DNA of 64,000 nt from NCBI RefSeq assembly GCF_001686985.1, contig NZ_CP015318.1, positions 246,001 through 310,000 on the forward strand. Reading direction: 5' to 3'. Shown here piece by piece: positions 51,027 through 60,700 of this stretch. The stretch's first letter is position 1, and every line of letters starts with the position of its first letter. The DNA is from Mesorhizobium amorphae CCNWGS0123 (lineage in GTDB: Bacteria > Pseudomonadota > Alphaproteobacteria > Rhizobiales > Rhizobiaceae). Both the position numbers and the translations under genes were made by a program. Below the pieces are notes generated by a model that had not been told where the DNA came from, did not search any database, and saw only the letters and a list, made by a program, of their open reading frames with translations.

Positions 51027-51716
51027 CTAATCTTCCCGGATCGCGTAGCCTGCTCCGCGGATGGTGCGGATGACGTCAGGCATGCGACCATTGTTGACCG
51101 CCTTGCGCAGCCGGCCGACATGCACGTCGACCGTGCGCTCGTCGATATAGATCGTCTCGCCCCAGACATTGTCGAGCAGCTGGCTGCGCGAGAACACCCG
51201 GCCCGGATGCCGCATCATGAATTCGAGCAGCCGGAACTCGGTCGGCCCGAGCCTGATCTCGCTCTTCTTGCGGTAGACCCGGTGCGACTCGCGGTCGAGC
51301 ACGATGTCGCCGACCTTGAGCATGCTGGACAGCACTTCCGGCTTGGCGCGGCGCAGCAGCGCCTTCACGCGCGCCATGAACTCCGGCGTCGAAAACGGCT
51401 TGACCAGATAGTCGTCGGCGCCGGTGGAGAGGCCGCGCACGCGGTCGCTCTCCTCGCCGCGCGCCGTCAGCATGATGATCGGCAGCCGCTCGGTCTCGGG
51501 CCGCATCCTCAGGCGCCGGCAAAGCTCGATGCCGGAAACCGCCGGCACCATCCAGTCGAGCACCAGAAGATCGGGCACGTTCTCCTGCAGGCGGATCTCG
51601 GCCTCGTCGCCGCGCGTCACCACCTCGACCTGGTAGCCTTCGGATTCCAGATTGTAGCGGAGCAGCACCCCCAGCGGCTCCTCGTCCTCCACCACCATGA
51701 TGCGTGGCGCTATCAT
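51027..51716 (-). CDS. phoB: Phosphate regulon response regulator PhoB
   Basis: A 229-aa OmpR-type regulator. The receiver has VVEDEEPL, phospho-acceptor Asp in LLVLDWMVPAVSG and Lys in DYLVKPFSTPE. The winged helix ends YIDERTVDVHVGRLRKAVNN and TIRGAGYAI. Its position at the end of pst-phoU identifies it as PhoB. It binds Pho boxes such as the one upstream of pstS. Its kinase PhoR is not encoded within this window. It starts 16 bp after phoU. Confidence 0.95.
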   Translation of the reverse strand: MIAPRIMVVEDEEPLGVLLRYNLESEGYQVEVVTRGDEAEIRLQENVPDLLVLDWMVPAVSGIELCRRLRMRPETERLPIIMLTARGEESDRVRGLSTGADDYLVKPFSTPEFMARVKALLRRAKPEVLSSMLKVGDIVLDRESHRVYRKKSEIRLGPTEFRLLEFMMRHPGRVFSRSQLLDNVWGETIYIDERTVDVHVGRLRKAVNNGRMPDVIRTIRGAGYAIRED

Positions 51717-51732
51717 CAGTCGGTTACCCCTG

Positions 51733-52443
51733 TCATGCAGCCGGCGCGGACATCGCCGTCTCGTCCTGCTTGGGACGATTGGCGGGCAATTGCGTGCCTG
51801 TCAGCACATAGTAGGCGTTCTCGGCAATGTTGGTGACGTGATCGCCGATGCGCTCGAGGTTCTTGGCGCAGAACAGGAGATGCGTGCAGGCCGTGATGTT
51901 GCGCGGGTCTTCCATCATGTAGGTCAGCAGCTCACGGAACACCGACGTGTATTTGACGTCGATGCGCTCGTCGTCGTTCCGGAGCTTGGCAAGTGCCGCA
52001 GCATCGGCGGCGGCGTATTCCTCGATCACCCCTTGTACCTGGACCAGCACCAGCTGCGCCATCACATCGATGGAGTGCGACAGGTCGCGCGGCGTGACGC
52101 TGAGGCCGACGGTGCCGACGCGCTTGGCGATGTTCTTGGCAAGGTCGCCGATGCGCTCGAGATCGCCGGCCATACGGATCGAGCCGACCACGGCGCGCAA
52201 ATCGTTGGCCATCGGCTGGCGCTTGGCGATCAGCGTTATGGCGCGGTCGTCCAGCTCGCGCTGGCGCGCATCCATGATGGCGTCGTCGGAAACCACGCGC
52301 TGCGCCAGCGCATTGTCCGAAGTCAGCAGTGCACGGGTTGCCCCGCCGACCATCGAGCCGGCCAGTTCGCCCATGTCGGAGATCAGCTTGCTGATCGCCC
52401 CGAGATCCTCATCGAAAGAGGCGACGGTATGATGTTCACCCAT
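51733..52443 (-). CDS. phoU: Phosphate signalling protein PhoU
   Basis: A 236-aa all-helical protein with two PhoU repeats (about 15-105 and 118-215). Metal-binding motifs include VGSIRMAGDLERIGDLAKNI and KNLERIGDHVTNIAENAYYVL. It links the Pst transporter to PhoR/PhoB and limits phosphate uptake. ATG 52443 follows GAGGACAGG. It lies in the pstSCAB-phoU-phoB gene order typical of rhizobia. Confidence 0.96.
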   Translation of the reverse strand: MGEHHTVASFDEDLGAISKLISDMGELAGSMVGGATRALLTSDNALAQRVVSDDAIMDARQRELDDRAITLIAKRQPMANDLRAVVGSIRMAGDLERIGDLAKNIAKRVGTVGLSVTPRDLSHSIDVMAQLVLVQVQGVIEEYAAADAAALAKLRNDDERIDVKYTSVFRELLTYMMEDPRNITACTHLLFCAKNLERIGDHVTNIAENAYYVLTGTQLPANRPKQDETAMSAPAA

Positions 52444-52481
52444 GATCCTGTCCTCGTGCCTGAAAGTTGCCGCCGGACCGC

Positions 52482-53306
52482 TCAGCCGAACCGGCCGGTG
52501 ATGTAGTCCTGCGTGCGCTTGTCGTCGGGGTTGGTGAACATCTTGTCGGTGGCGCCCTCCTCGACCAGATAGCCGAGGTGGAACATGGCCGTGCGCTGCG
52601 ACACACGCGCCGCCTGCTGCATCGAGTGCGTGACGATGACGATCGTGTAATTCTGGCGCAGCTCGTCGATCAGTTCCTCGACGCGGGCTGTGGCGATCGG
52701 GTCGAGCGCCGAGCAGGGCTCGTCCATCAGGATCACTTCCGGCGACACGGCGATGGCGCGGGCGATGCACAGGCGCTGCTGCTGGCCGCCGGAAAGGCCG
52801 GTGCCGGGCTCTTGCAGGCGGTCCTTCACCTCGTTCCAGATCGCCGCCTTCTTCAGGCTCGATTCGACGATCTGGTCCATGTCGGCCTTGCGCTTGGCCA
52901 GCCCGTGGATGCGGGGGCCGTAGGCGACGTTCTCATAGATCGACTTCGGAAACGGATTGGGCTTCTGGAACACCATGCCGACGCGGGCTCTCAGTTCGAC
53001 GACGTCGATGTTCTTGTCGTAGATGTCCTCTTCGTCCAGGGTGATCTTGCCGGTCACCCGCGCCGAGTCGATGGTGTCGTTCATGCGGTTGAGGCAGCGC
53101 AGGAAGGTCGACTTGCCGCAGCCCGAAGGGCCGATCAGCGCCGTCACCTGATTGAGGCGGACGTCGAGATTGACGTCGAACAGCGCCTGCTTGTCGCCAT
53201 AGAACACGCCGACCTTGTCGCCGCGCATCTTGATCACTTCGTTCGACTTGGCGTTCATCTTGTCGCCCACTGCATTTTCGAGGGACTGTTCGGTCATGAT
53301 GTTCAT
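52482..53306 (-). CDS. pstB: Phosphate ABC transporter ATP-binding protein PstB
   Basis: A 274-aa ATPase of normal length with Walker [10 protein letters not shown], the PstB segment RCLNRMND, signature [15 protein letters not shown], Walker [13 protein letters not shown] and switch His in [12 protein letters not shown]. It drives phosphate import through PstA-PstC. A ribosome-binding AAGG site precedes ATG 53306. Confidence 0.97.
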   Translation of the reverse strand: MNIMTEQSLENAVGDKMNAKSNEVIKMRGDKVGVFYGDKQALFDVNLDVRLNQVTALIGPSGCGKSTFLRCLNRMNDTIDSARVTGKITLDEEDIYDKNIDVVELRARVGMVFQKPNPFPKSIYENVAYGPRIHGLAKRKADMDQIVESSLKKAAIWNEVKDRLQEPGTGLSGGQQQRLCIARAIAVSPEVILMDEPCSALDPIATARVEELIDELRQNYTIVIVTHSMQQAARVSQRTAMFHLGYLVEEGATDKMFTNPDDKRTQDYITGRFG

Positions 53307-53321
53307 ACCAGATGCCTTCTT

Positions 53322-54638
53322 TTACCAGCGCCGTTCGAAGCGGCGCCGCAGCACGATCGCTGTGATGTTCATGGCCATGAGGAAGACGAGCAGGATGATG
53401 ATGGCGCCCGACATGCGCTCGACGAAGGCACGCTCGGCCTCGTTGGCCCACATGTAGATCTGCACCGGCAGCGCGGTGGCCGGATCGAAAGGCGTCGTCG
53501 GATAATCGGCGACGAAGGCCACCATGCCGATCAGCAGCAGCGGCGCGGTTTCACCGAGCGCACGCGCCAGACCGATGATGGTGCCGGTGAGGATGCCGGG
53601 GGCGGCAAGCGGCAGGATGTGGTGGAACACCATCTGCATCTTGGACGCGCCAAGGCCGAGCGCTGCCGAGCGGATCGACGGCGGCACGGCGGCAAGCGCG
53701 GCGCGCGTCGCGATGATGATCGTCGGCAGAGTCATCAGCGTCAGCACCAGTCCGCCGACAAAAGCGGCCGAGCGTGGCATGCCGAGAAAATTGATGAACA
53801 CGGCAAGCCCGAGCAGGCCGAAGACGATCGACGGCACCGCCGCCAGATTGTTGATGTTGACTTCGATCAGGTCGGTGAGGCGGTTCTTCTTGGCGAATTC
53901 CTCAAGATAGATCGAGGCGGCGACGCCGATCGGCAGCGCCAAAAGTAGCACGATCACCATCATGTAGAACGAGCCGATGATGGCCACGCCCATGCCCGAC
54001 GTTTCCGGACGGCTGGAGGCGCCATAGGAGAACAAGCCGGTGTTGAAATGCTCGGCCATCACGCCGTCGGCCTTGAGCTTGTTCATCCAGGCGATCTGCT
54101 GGTCCGAGACCTTGCGGCGCGCCTCCTCGACACTGAGATCGATCTGGCCCTTGAAGGCGGAGTCGAGATTGGCGGCGGCGAGGATGTTGACGTCGCGCGT
54201 CGTGCCGATGACCGACGGGTCGGCGGCGACGATGTCGCGCAGCTGGACGCGGGCGCCTTCCGACAGGAAGCCCTTGAGCTTCATGACCATCGGCTTGTTG
54301 CTGGGATCGATGCCGAGCTTGGCGATCAGCGCGCTTTCGGCGAGCTTGGGATAGTTTGCCTTGATCAGCACGCTCGGATCGGTGGCGCGCTTGTTGGACG
54401 GATCGATCATCTTCGCGTCGAAATTGATCGGCAGCGTCACCGTCGTCTGCCAGAAGGCGGTGTAGCCCTTCGAGACGATGGTGATGAGCATGATGGCGAG
54501 GAACGCCAGGCCGACGGAGATCGCCAGCCCGCCATAGATGCGGAAGCGGCGTTCGGCGGCGTAGCGGGCTTTCAGGCCGATGTCGCGGCGCGGATGGGCC
54601 GCCGCCCGGACCATCGTATCCATGGGGATGTCGGTCAT
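53322..54638 (-). CDS. pstA: Phosphate ABC transporter permease PstA
   Basis: A 438-aa permease, longer than the roughly 300-aa enteric protein because of an N-terminal periplasmic insert (about 55-210, DUF3333-like) after TM1. The transport core follows with the loop RSAALGLGASKMQMVFHHILPLA. Such long forms are normal in alphaproteobacteria. The start overlaps the pstC stop in ATGA. Confidence 0.95.
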   Translation of the reverse strand: MTDIPMDTMVRAAAHPRRDIGLKARYAAERRFRIYGGLAISVGLAFLAIMLITIVSKGYTAFWQTTVTLPINFDAKMIDPSNKRATDPSVLIKANYPKLAESALIAKLGIDPSNKPMVMKLKGFLSEGARVQLRDIVAADPSVIGTTRDVNILAAANLDSAFKGQIDLSVEEARRKVSDQQIAWMNKLKADGVMAEHFNTGLFSYGASSRPETSGMGVAIIGSFYMMVIVLLLALPIGVAASIYLEEFAKKNRLTDLIEVNINNLAAVPSIVFGLLGLAVFINFLGMPRSAAFVGGLVLTLMTLPTIIIATRAALAAVPPSIRSAALGLGASKMQMVFHHILPLAAPGILTGTIIGLARALGETAPLLLIGMVAFVADYPTTPFDPATALPVQIYMWANEAERAFVERMSGAIIILLVFLMAMNITAIVLRRRFERRW

Positions 54639-56095
54639 TCGTACTGCTCCCGGTATTTGCGCACGATGTACAGCGCGACGATGTTCATCACCAGCGTCAG
54701 CGCGAACAGCGTCAGGCCGAGCGCGAAGGCGACCAGCGTCTGTGGCGAATTGAACTCAAGGTCGCCGGTGAGCTGGTTGACGATCTTGACGGTGATGGTG
54801 GTCATCGCTTCGAACGGGTTGACGGTGAGGTTGGCGGCGACGCCGGCAGCCAGCACGACGATCATCGTCTCACCGATGGCGCGCGAAGCGGTCAGCAGGA
54901 TGGCGCCGACGATGCCGGGGAGTGCCGCCGGCAGGATCACCCGCTTGATCGTCTCGGAGCGCGTCGCGCCGAGGCCGAGCGAGCCGTCGCGCATGGCGCG
55001 CGGCACCGCGGTGATGATGTCGTCGGACAGTGAGGACACGACCGGGATCAGCATGACGCCCATGACCAGGCCGGCGGTGAAGATGCTCTGGCCCTGGATG
55101 AAGGGCGAGCCGCCGGTCAGCGCCGCCGAGAGATCGCGCAGGAACGGCCCGAGCGTGACCACGGCGAAGATGCCGTAGACGATGGTGGGGATGCCGGCGA
55201 GCAACTCAAGTGCCGGCTTGACCACCCCGCGCACCTTCGCCGATGCGTATTCGGCCATGTAGACCGCCGACATCAACCCGATGGGCACCGCCACTAGAAG
55301 CGCAACGGCGGCGATGTAGAGCGTGCCGGCGAGCAGCGGGATAAGGCCGAACTGACCCCGGCTGCCGCCCGAACCGGCATCGGCGAAACGCGGATCCCAC
55401 ACCGTGCCGAAGAAGAAACTTATCGGCGATACGCTTTCAAAGAAGGTGATCGTCTGGAACAGCATCGACAGCACGATGCCGATGGTGGTCAGGATGGCGA
55501 TGGTCGAGGCGGCGAGCAGCCCCCACAGCATCAGCGTCTCGACACTGTTCCTGGCGCGCGCCCGCGGTGCGATCTGCCTCAGCGCATAAAGGGCGCCGGC
55601 AATCGACAACGCAAGCGTGACGACTGCGCCGAACCATCCGAGCATGCCCTGGACCTTGTTCGTCTCGACGGCGATCGGGATCATGTAGTCCTGTGTATCC
55701 GATGCCAGCGCCACGCCCTTGGCGGCAAGCAGCGGCTGCAGCTCGGCAAAGGTGGCGGGCAGCGCGGTGTTGCCGTCGAGCTGGCGCAGGCCCCTGGCCA
55801 GGCTCTTCACCAGGCTGACATCAAGTGCCTCGCTGGCAACCTTGCTGTCGGCGGTGCGCTCCGGCAGGACGGCGTGAATGTGGCGGTCGAGATAGAAAGA
55901 GGAACCGATGTTCCAGACGGCAAGCAGCAGAAGGGCAGGCAGGACGGCAAGCAGGAAGGCCCACCAGCCGTGGTAATGGGCACGCGAGTGCGGCTTCACC
56001 GTGCCGTTTTCGTGCGCCGCGGCACGCTGCCGGCCGATCAGGAACGCAACCACGCCGATGGCGACGACGATGGCGAGTACGAGCAAGGACGACAT
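54635..56095 (-). CDS. pstC: Phosphate ABC transporter permease PstC
   Basis: A 486-aa permease with an extended N-terminal region holding additional membrane spans and a periplasmic section (about 50-165), then the core with loop RDGSLGLGATRSETIKRVILPAALPG. The length is usual for the alphaproteobacterial form. ATG 56095 begins the first span (MSSLLVLAIVVAIGVVAFLI); a frame to 56134 is less likely. It is separated from pstS by 98 bp with an internal terminator-like hairpin. Confidence 0.95.
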   Translation of the reverse strand: MSSLLVLAIVVAIGVVAFLIGRQRAAAHENGTVKPHSRAHYHGWWAFLLAVLPALLLLAVWNIGSSFYLDRHIHAVLPERTADSKVASEALDVSLVKSLARGLRQLDGNTALPATFAELQPLLAAKGVALASDTQDYMIPIAVETNKVQGMLGWFGAVVTLALSIAGALYALRQIAPRARARNSVETLMLWGLLAASTIAILTTIGIVLSMLFQTITFFESVSPISFFFGTVWDPRFADAGSGGSRGQFGLIPLLAGTLYIAAVALLVAVPIGLMSAVYMAEYASAKVRGVVKPALELLAGIPTIVYGIFAVVTLGPFLRDLSAALTGGSPFIQGQSIFTAGLVMGVMLIPVVSSLSDDIITAVPRAMRDGSLGLGATRSETIKRVILPAALPGIVGAILLTASRAIGETMIVVLAAGVAANLTVNPFEAMTTITVKIVNQLTGDLEFNSPQTLVAFALGLTLFALTLVMNIVALYIVRKYREQYE

Positions 56096-56147
56096 GGACC
56101 CACCCCCGGGGAAGCTTTTAGTCGCCAGCGCCAATGCGGCAGGCGAT

Positions 56148-56180
56148 AAAACCAGGGCGCGGACTTGGTCCGCGCCCTGG
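56148..56180 (-). terminator. Attenuator-like terminator between pstS and pstC
   Basis: A perfect 13-bp stem (CCAGGGCGCGGAC with GTCCGCGCCCTGG, 3-nt loop) is followed on the minus strand by TTTTATC. It would end a fraction of transcripts after pstS, giving more binding protein than membrane subunits. Confidence 0.8.
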
Positions 56181-56193
56181 CCTGGAAGTTTGA

Positions 56194-57222
56194 CTACATC
56201 GACTTTCCGGCGGCGAACGCGTCGCGCTGGGCCTGACGCTCGGCTTCCGGAGCAGCCACGAGGCCGTATTCGGCGAGCGGGCTTTCCGGGCCGACCATCT
56301 GGTCGTCGAGGAAGAATTCTACATACTCCTTCAGGCCGGGAACGACGCCGAGATGCGCCTTCTTGACGTAGAAGAACAGCGGGCGCGAAACCGGGTACTT
56401 GCCGCTGGCGATCGTCTCGGTCGAAGGCACGATGTCGTCAACGGTGGCGACCTTCAGCTTGTCGGCATTGTTCTCGTAGAAGGAGAGGCCGAACACGCCG
56501 ACGCCGGTCTTGTTGGAGTCGATGCGAGCGAGCGTCTCGGTGTAGTCGCCGTCGATGTCGACAGCCTTGCCGTCCTTGCGGACCGCGATGCAGGTCTTGC
56601 CGATTTCCTTTTCGTCGGCAACGCCGGCGGCCTTGATGGCGTCCTTGTCGCAGCCGGCGTCGAGAAGCTTGGTCTCGAACACTTCGCGGGTGCCGTGCTT
56701 TTCACCGGGAATGTAGGCGGCGATGTCCCAGTCGGGCAGCTTCGGATTGACCTGGTTCCACTTGGTGTTCGGATTGTCGACCAGCTTACCGTCGACAACC
56801 AGCTTGGCGGCGAGCGCCTTGTAGATGTCGGAGGGAACCAGCGCCCAGTCCGGACCCTTGATGTCGGTGGCGAAGACGATGCCGTCATAGCCGATACGGA
56901 CTTCCTGGACTTCCTTGACGCCGGCGTCGGCGCAGGACTTCAGTTCGTCCTTCTTGATCGGACGCGAGGAGTTGGCGATGTCGATGGTGTCTTCGCCGAC
57001 GCCCTTGCAGAATTCCTTGATGCCGGCGCCGCTGCCGCCGGACTCGACCACCGGGGTCTTGAAGTTGGTGAAGGTTTCGCCGAACTGCTCGGCGACGATC
57101 TTGGCATAGGGTAGCACGGTCGACGACCCGGCGACCTGGATCTGGTCGCGCGCGGCGGCGAAGCCGGACGACGCGGCGAGCGCAAGCGCTGCGGCCGACG
57201 CCGTGAGGAGAAATTTGTTCAT
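56194..57222 (-). CDS. pstS: Phosphate ABC transporter substrate-binding protein PstS
   Basis: A 342-aa periplasmic phosphate-binding protein with a signal peptide (1-24, ending GFAAA). The phosphate-site signatures are VAGSSTVLPYAK near the N-terminus and VVESGGSGAGIKEFCKG and IANSSRPIKKDE later. It starts the pst-pho operon. A tandem Pho box lies about 80 bp upstream of its start. Confidence 0.96.
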   Translation of the reverse strand: MNKFLLTASAAALALAASSGFAAARDQIQVAGSSTVLPYAKIVAEQFGETFTNFKTPVVESGGSGAGIKEFCKGVGEDTIDIANSSRPIKKDELKSCADAGVKEVQEVRIGYDGIVFATDIKGPDWALVPSDIYKALAAKLVVDGKLVDNPNTKWNQVNPKLPDWDIAAYIPGEKHGTREVFETKLLDAGCDKDAIKAAGVADEKEIGKTCIAVRKDGKAVDIDGDYTETLARIDSNKTGVGVFGLSFYENNADKLKVATVDDIVPSTETIASGKYPVSRPLFFYVKKAHLGVVPGLKEYVEFFLDDQMVGPESPLAEYGLVAAPEAERQAQRDAFAAGKSM

Positions 57223-57299
57223 GTGGCCTGCTCCTGTTCGGAAGATGGTCTCTCGGCACCCTTGTCCTAGGCGCCCGGTGAGGCCAATAGCTCTCGATT

Positions 57300-57328
57300 A
57301 TTACAGTCGCATGACAGTTTCATGTCAG
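57300..57328 (-). promoter_or_regulatory. Tandem Pho box upstream of pstS
   Basis: On the minus strand three 7-bp units occur in 11-bp steps: CTGACAT, CTGTCAT and CTGTAAT, each separated by 4 bp. This gives two overlapping PhoB sites, matching the CTGTCAT-N4-CTGTCAT consensus. Confidence 0.9.
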
Positions 57329-57769
57329 CCCGGTAACGTCGGACGGCCATGTCGGAAACCGCCGGCTTCCAGCCTTGGCGGCGTATCGCAGGTTTGTCGC
57401 GGGAATCAGGGACTTGCGGGATTTTCCAGCCTCATCTGCCCTCGGCGGCACGAGCCGCGCCGCCGAGAAAAGAAAAGCCGGACGGAAACGCGTTGCCCGT
57501 GGCCAGAGCGTGTCATGGCCGAGCCATCGCCGAAAACAGGTCCGTTGGGGTAGATTGACGCTGTTCTAGTCGGCGGTCGCTGCTCCCGCCCGTAACCGAG
57601 GGAGCCAAATTCGATGCACCCATTTTCACGGCTGGTGGCCGGTTTTGGTATGGTGCGATCGCACCATACCTTTGGGTAACCCGGCGTTTCCGGGGCGCCG
57701 CGAGCAAATCGCGTGCGGCGGCGACCGCCCATCCAGGGACGGTGCACGGCCGCGCGCGGAGATAAGATG
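57329..57769. other. Spacer between the pst operon and the large kinase gene
   Basis: About 440 bp with no supported gene; small open frames here lack ribosome-binding sites. The most notable structure is the 24-bp palindrome at 57647-57670. No phoR gene or fragment is recognisable. Confidence 0.45.
57647..57670. repeat. Perfect 24-bp palindrome with GCGATCGC centre
   Basis: GGTATGGTGCGA followed directly by its reverse complement TCGCACCATACC. There is no spacer and no mismatch. It lies downstream of the large kinase gene and upstream of the Pho box. It could be an operator for a dimeric regulator or a cruciform/terminator structure; no T tract is present. Confidence 0.65.
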
Positions 57770-60700
57770 TTAGCCGGCGCTGCGCTGGACCTGACTGTCT
57801 GCGCCGATCCAGCGCTCAAGCTTTTCGAGCAGCGCCCTTGGGCTGATCGGCTTGGGCAGATAGTCGTCCATGCCGGCCTCCAGGCAGCGCTCGCGGTCGC
57901 CCTTGAGCGCATGCGCGGTGACGCCGACGATCGGCACATGCGTGCCCGTCTCTTCCTCGAGCCGGCGAATGGCGGCTGTCGCCTCCAGCCCGTTCATCTC
58001 CGGCATCGACACGTCCATCAGGATCATGCGCGGATTGAGCCTGCCGAAGGCGTCGAGCGCCTTGCGGCCATTGCCGACGATTTCGAAGCCGTAGCCGGTC
58101 TCGCCGAGAATCTGGGTGAACACCATCTGGTTCACCTCATTGTCCTCCGCGACCAGAATGTCGAGCCCGCGCTCGCCCGTGGCCCGGACGCGCGCCCGAA
58201 CCGGCGGCGGTTGCAGTTGGGCCCGCACCGAGGCGGTCGAGGACGGCTGTGCCGTCGACAGCGCCTGAGCGCCCCCGCCGCTCGCCAGGGGCAGTACGCG
58301 GTTCGCCTCCTCACTGTGGTGGTGGCGCTGGATGGTGGCCACCAGCGTCTCCAGCAACACCGATGAGCGCGCCGGCTTGATCAGCTGGGCATCGATGCCG
58401 AGGTCGCGGTAGCTGGTGTTGGCGAGAGACTGGTCGACGGAGGTCAGCATGATGATCGGCGTATGGGCGAGACCGGCGGTGTTGCGCACGATCCGCGCCA
58501 TCTCGGCGCCGCTCATGTTGGGCATCTGGTAGTCGAGCACGACGCAGTCGACCGGAACGCCATAGGCGGCGGCTGCGATCAGCACCTTCAGCCCTTCGGC
58601 ACCGCTTTCGGCCGCGCAGGAATCGAAGGTCCACGACGCCATCTGCTCGCTCAGGATCGACCGGTTGACGGCATTGTCGTCGACGATCAGCACGCGTGCG
58701 CCGGTCACGTCCACCGGCATGATCCGTTGCCCGCCTTGCTGCTCTGCCCTGGGCAGCGTCACCGTGAACCAGAAGGTCGAGCCCTTGCCTTCGGCGCTCT
58801 CCACGCCGATCTCGCCTTCCATCAGCTCGACCAGCCGCGAGGTGATGGCGAGGCCTAGCCCGGTGCCTTCATGCCGCCTGGTCGACGAGGTGTCGACCTG
58901 GTTGAATTTCTCGAAGACGGCTTTCAGCTTCTCCTCGGGAATGCCGATGCCGGTGTCGGTGACCGAGATGGTGAGCTTCGTTCCCGCGGGAACCCGGACG
59001 CCGGTGACATCGACCAGCACATGGCCTTCATCGGTGAACTTCACCGCATTGCCAAGCAGGTTGGTAACGATCTGCCTTACGCGCCCGACATCGCCGATGA
59101 ACTGGCTTTCGAGGCCGGGCTGGACACGCACGATGAGCTCGAGGTCCTTCTCCTTGGCGCGTGTCGACACCAGCGTCGCCACGTCCTCGATGGCCTCGGC
59201 AAGGTTGAAGGGCGCCGGGTCTAGCACGAGCTGGCCGGCATCGATCTTGGAGAAATCCAGGATATCGTTGATGATGGTCAAAAGCGCGTTGCCCGACTTG
59301 ACGATGATGTCGGTGAACGTCTTCTGCTTCGGGTCGAGGTCGGACTTGGCGAGCAGCTCGGCCATGCCGAGCACACCATTCATCGGCGTGCGGATCTCGT
59401 GGCTCATATTGGCCAGGAATTCCGACTTGGCGCGGTCGGCAAGCACGGCGCGCTGGCGCGCCTCGCTGAGCTCTGCCTCGCGCTGCTTCAGCTCGGTGAT
59501 GTCGGTGGTCGAGCCGATCAGGTAGAGCGAGCCGTCGGATGCGATCATCGCTCCCTTGCGGGCGAACTGGTGCCGCACGCTGCCGTCGGCCAGCGTCACT
59601 GTCTCCTCGATCTCCTGCGTCTCGCCCGTGCGCAGCACCGCGAGATCGCTGGCGACGAAGGCTTCGCCGTCCGGTCCGAATATCTCGACGTCGGTCTTGC
59701 CGGTCGCCTCGTCCTTGGTAAAGCCGGTGAGATCGCACCAGCCCTTGTTGACGTAGAACTGCCTGAGGTCGGAGCGCTTGGCGTAGATCGACACCGGCAC
59801 GTTGTCGATGAGGCTGCGGAACACCTCGTTCTCGCGCATGCTCTCTTCCAGCGCCCGCTCGCGCGCCTTGACGTCGGTGATGTCGGTGCTGGAACCAACC
59901 AGATGCACCGACCCGTCGAGCGCCACCAGCCGGCTCTTGCGCGTCATCAATTGCCGCAGCGTGCCGTCGCGATGGGTAACGGGCTCCTCGACCTCCAAGA
60001 CCTTGCCGGTGACCACCACCTCTGTGTCGTCATGGCTGTAGCTTTCGGCATCCTTGCTGCCGAACAGCTGGCGGTCGGTTCGCCCGATGACTTCCTCCTT
60101 GGCAAGGCCGGTCAACGCGCACCAGGCCTTGTTGACGAATTCGATGCCGAGATCCTGGGCCTTGATGAAGGCCGCCACCGGCAATTCGTCCATGACATGC
60201 CGGAACAGGTCGAGCTGGCGCATCGAGTCATGCAGCGCCTTCTCGCGGCTCTTGATATCGGAAATGTCGACGCGCACCCCGATGAAGGTGCCGTCGTCGG
60301 TCCGCATGTCGTAGACCTGGTACCAGCGGCCGTCGGGATTGAGGCGCTCGTAGGACGAGTTGGGCAGTCGGTAGCGGGCGAGGATGGCGTCCAGCCAGAC
60401 GTCGATTTCGCCATCGTAGAGCCTGTCGATCTCGGCATCGCCGCTCAGCCGGAAATAGCCGGCCGAATGTCCCAGTTCCAGCGCCTCGCGGAAGCTGCGA
60501 CCGGGCTGCCATGCCGGCTTCAGCGCCGGCAGCGTGTCCTGCAGCTTGCGGTTGGCGAAAACGAACTTGTCGTCGCGGTCGTAGATGATGACGGCGGCCG
60601 GCAGCGATTCCAGCACGGTGGCAAGGTTCTTGCGGGCCTCCTCTGCTTCCGTCTCGCGCCGCTTGATCACCGCCTCGGCCAGCCGCGATTTCTCCAGCGC

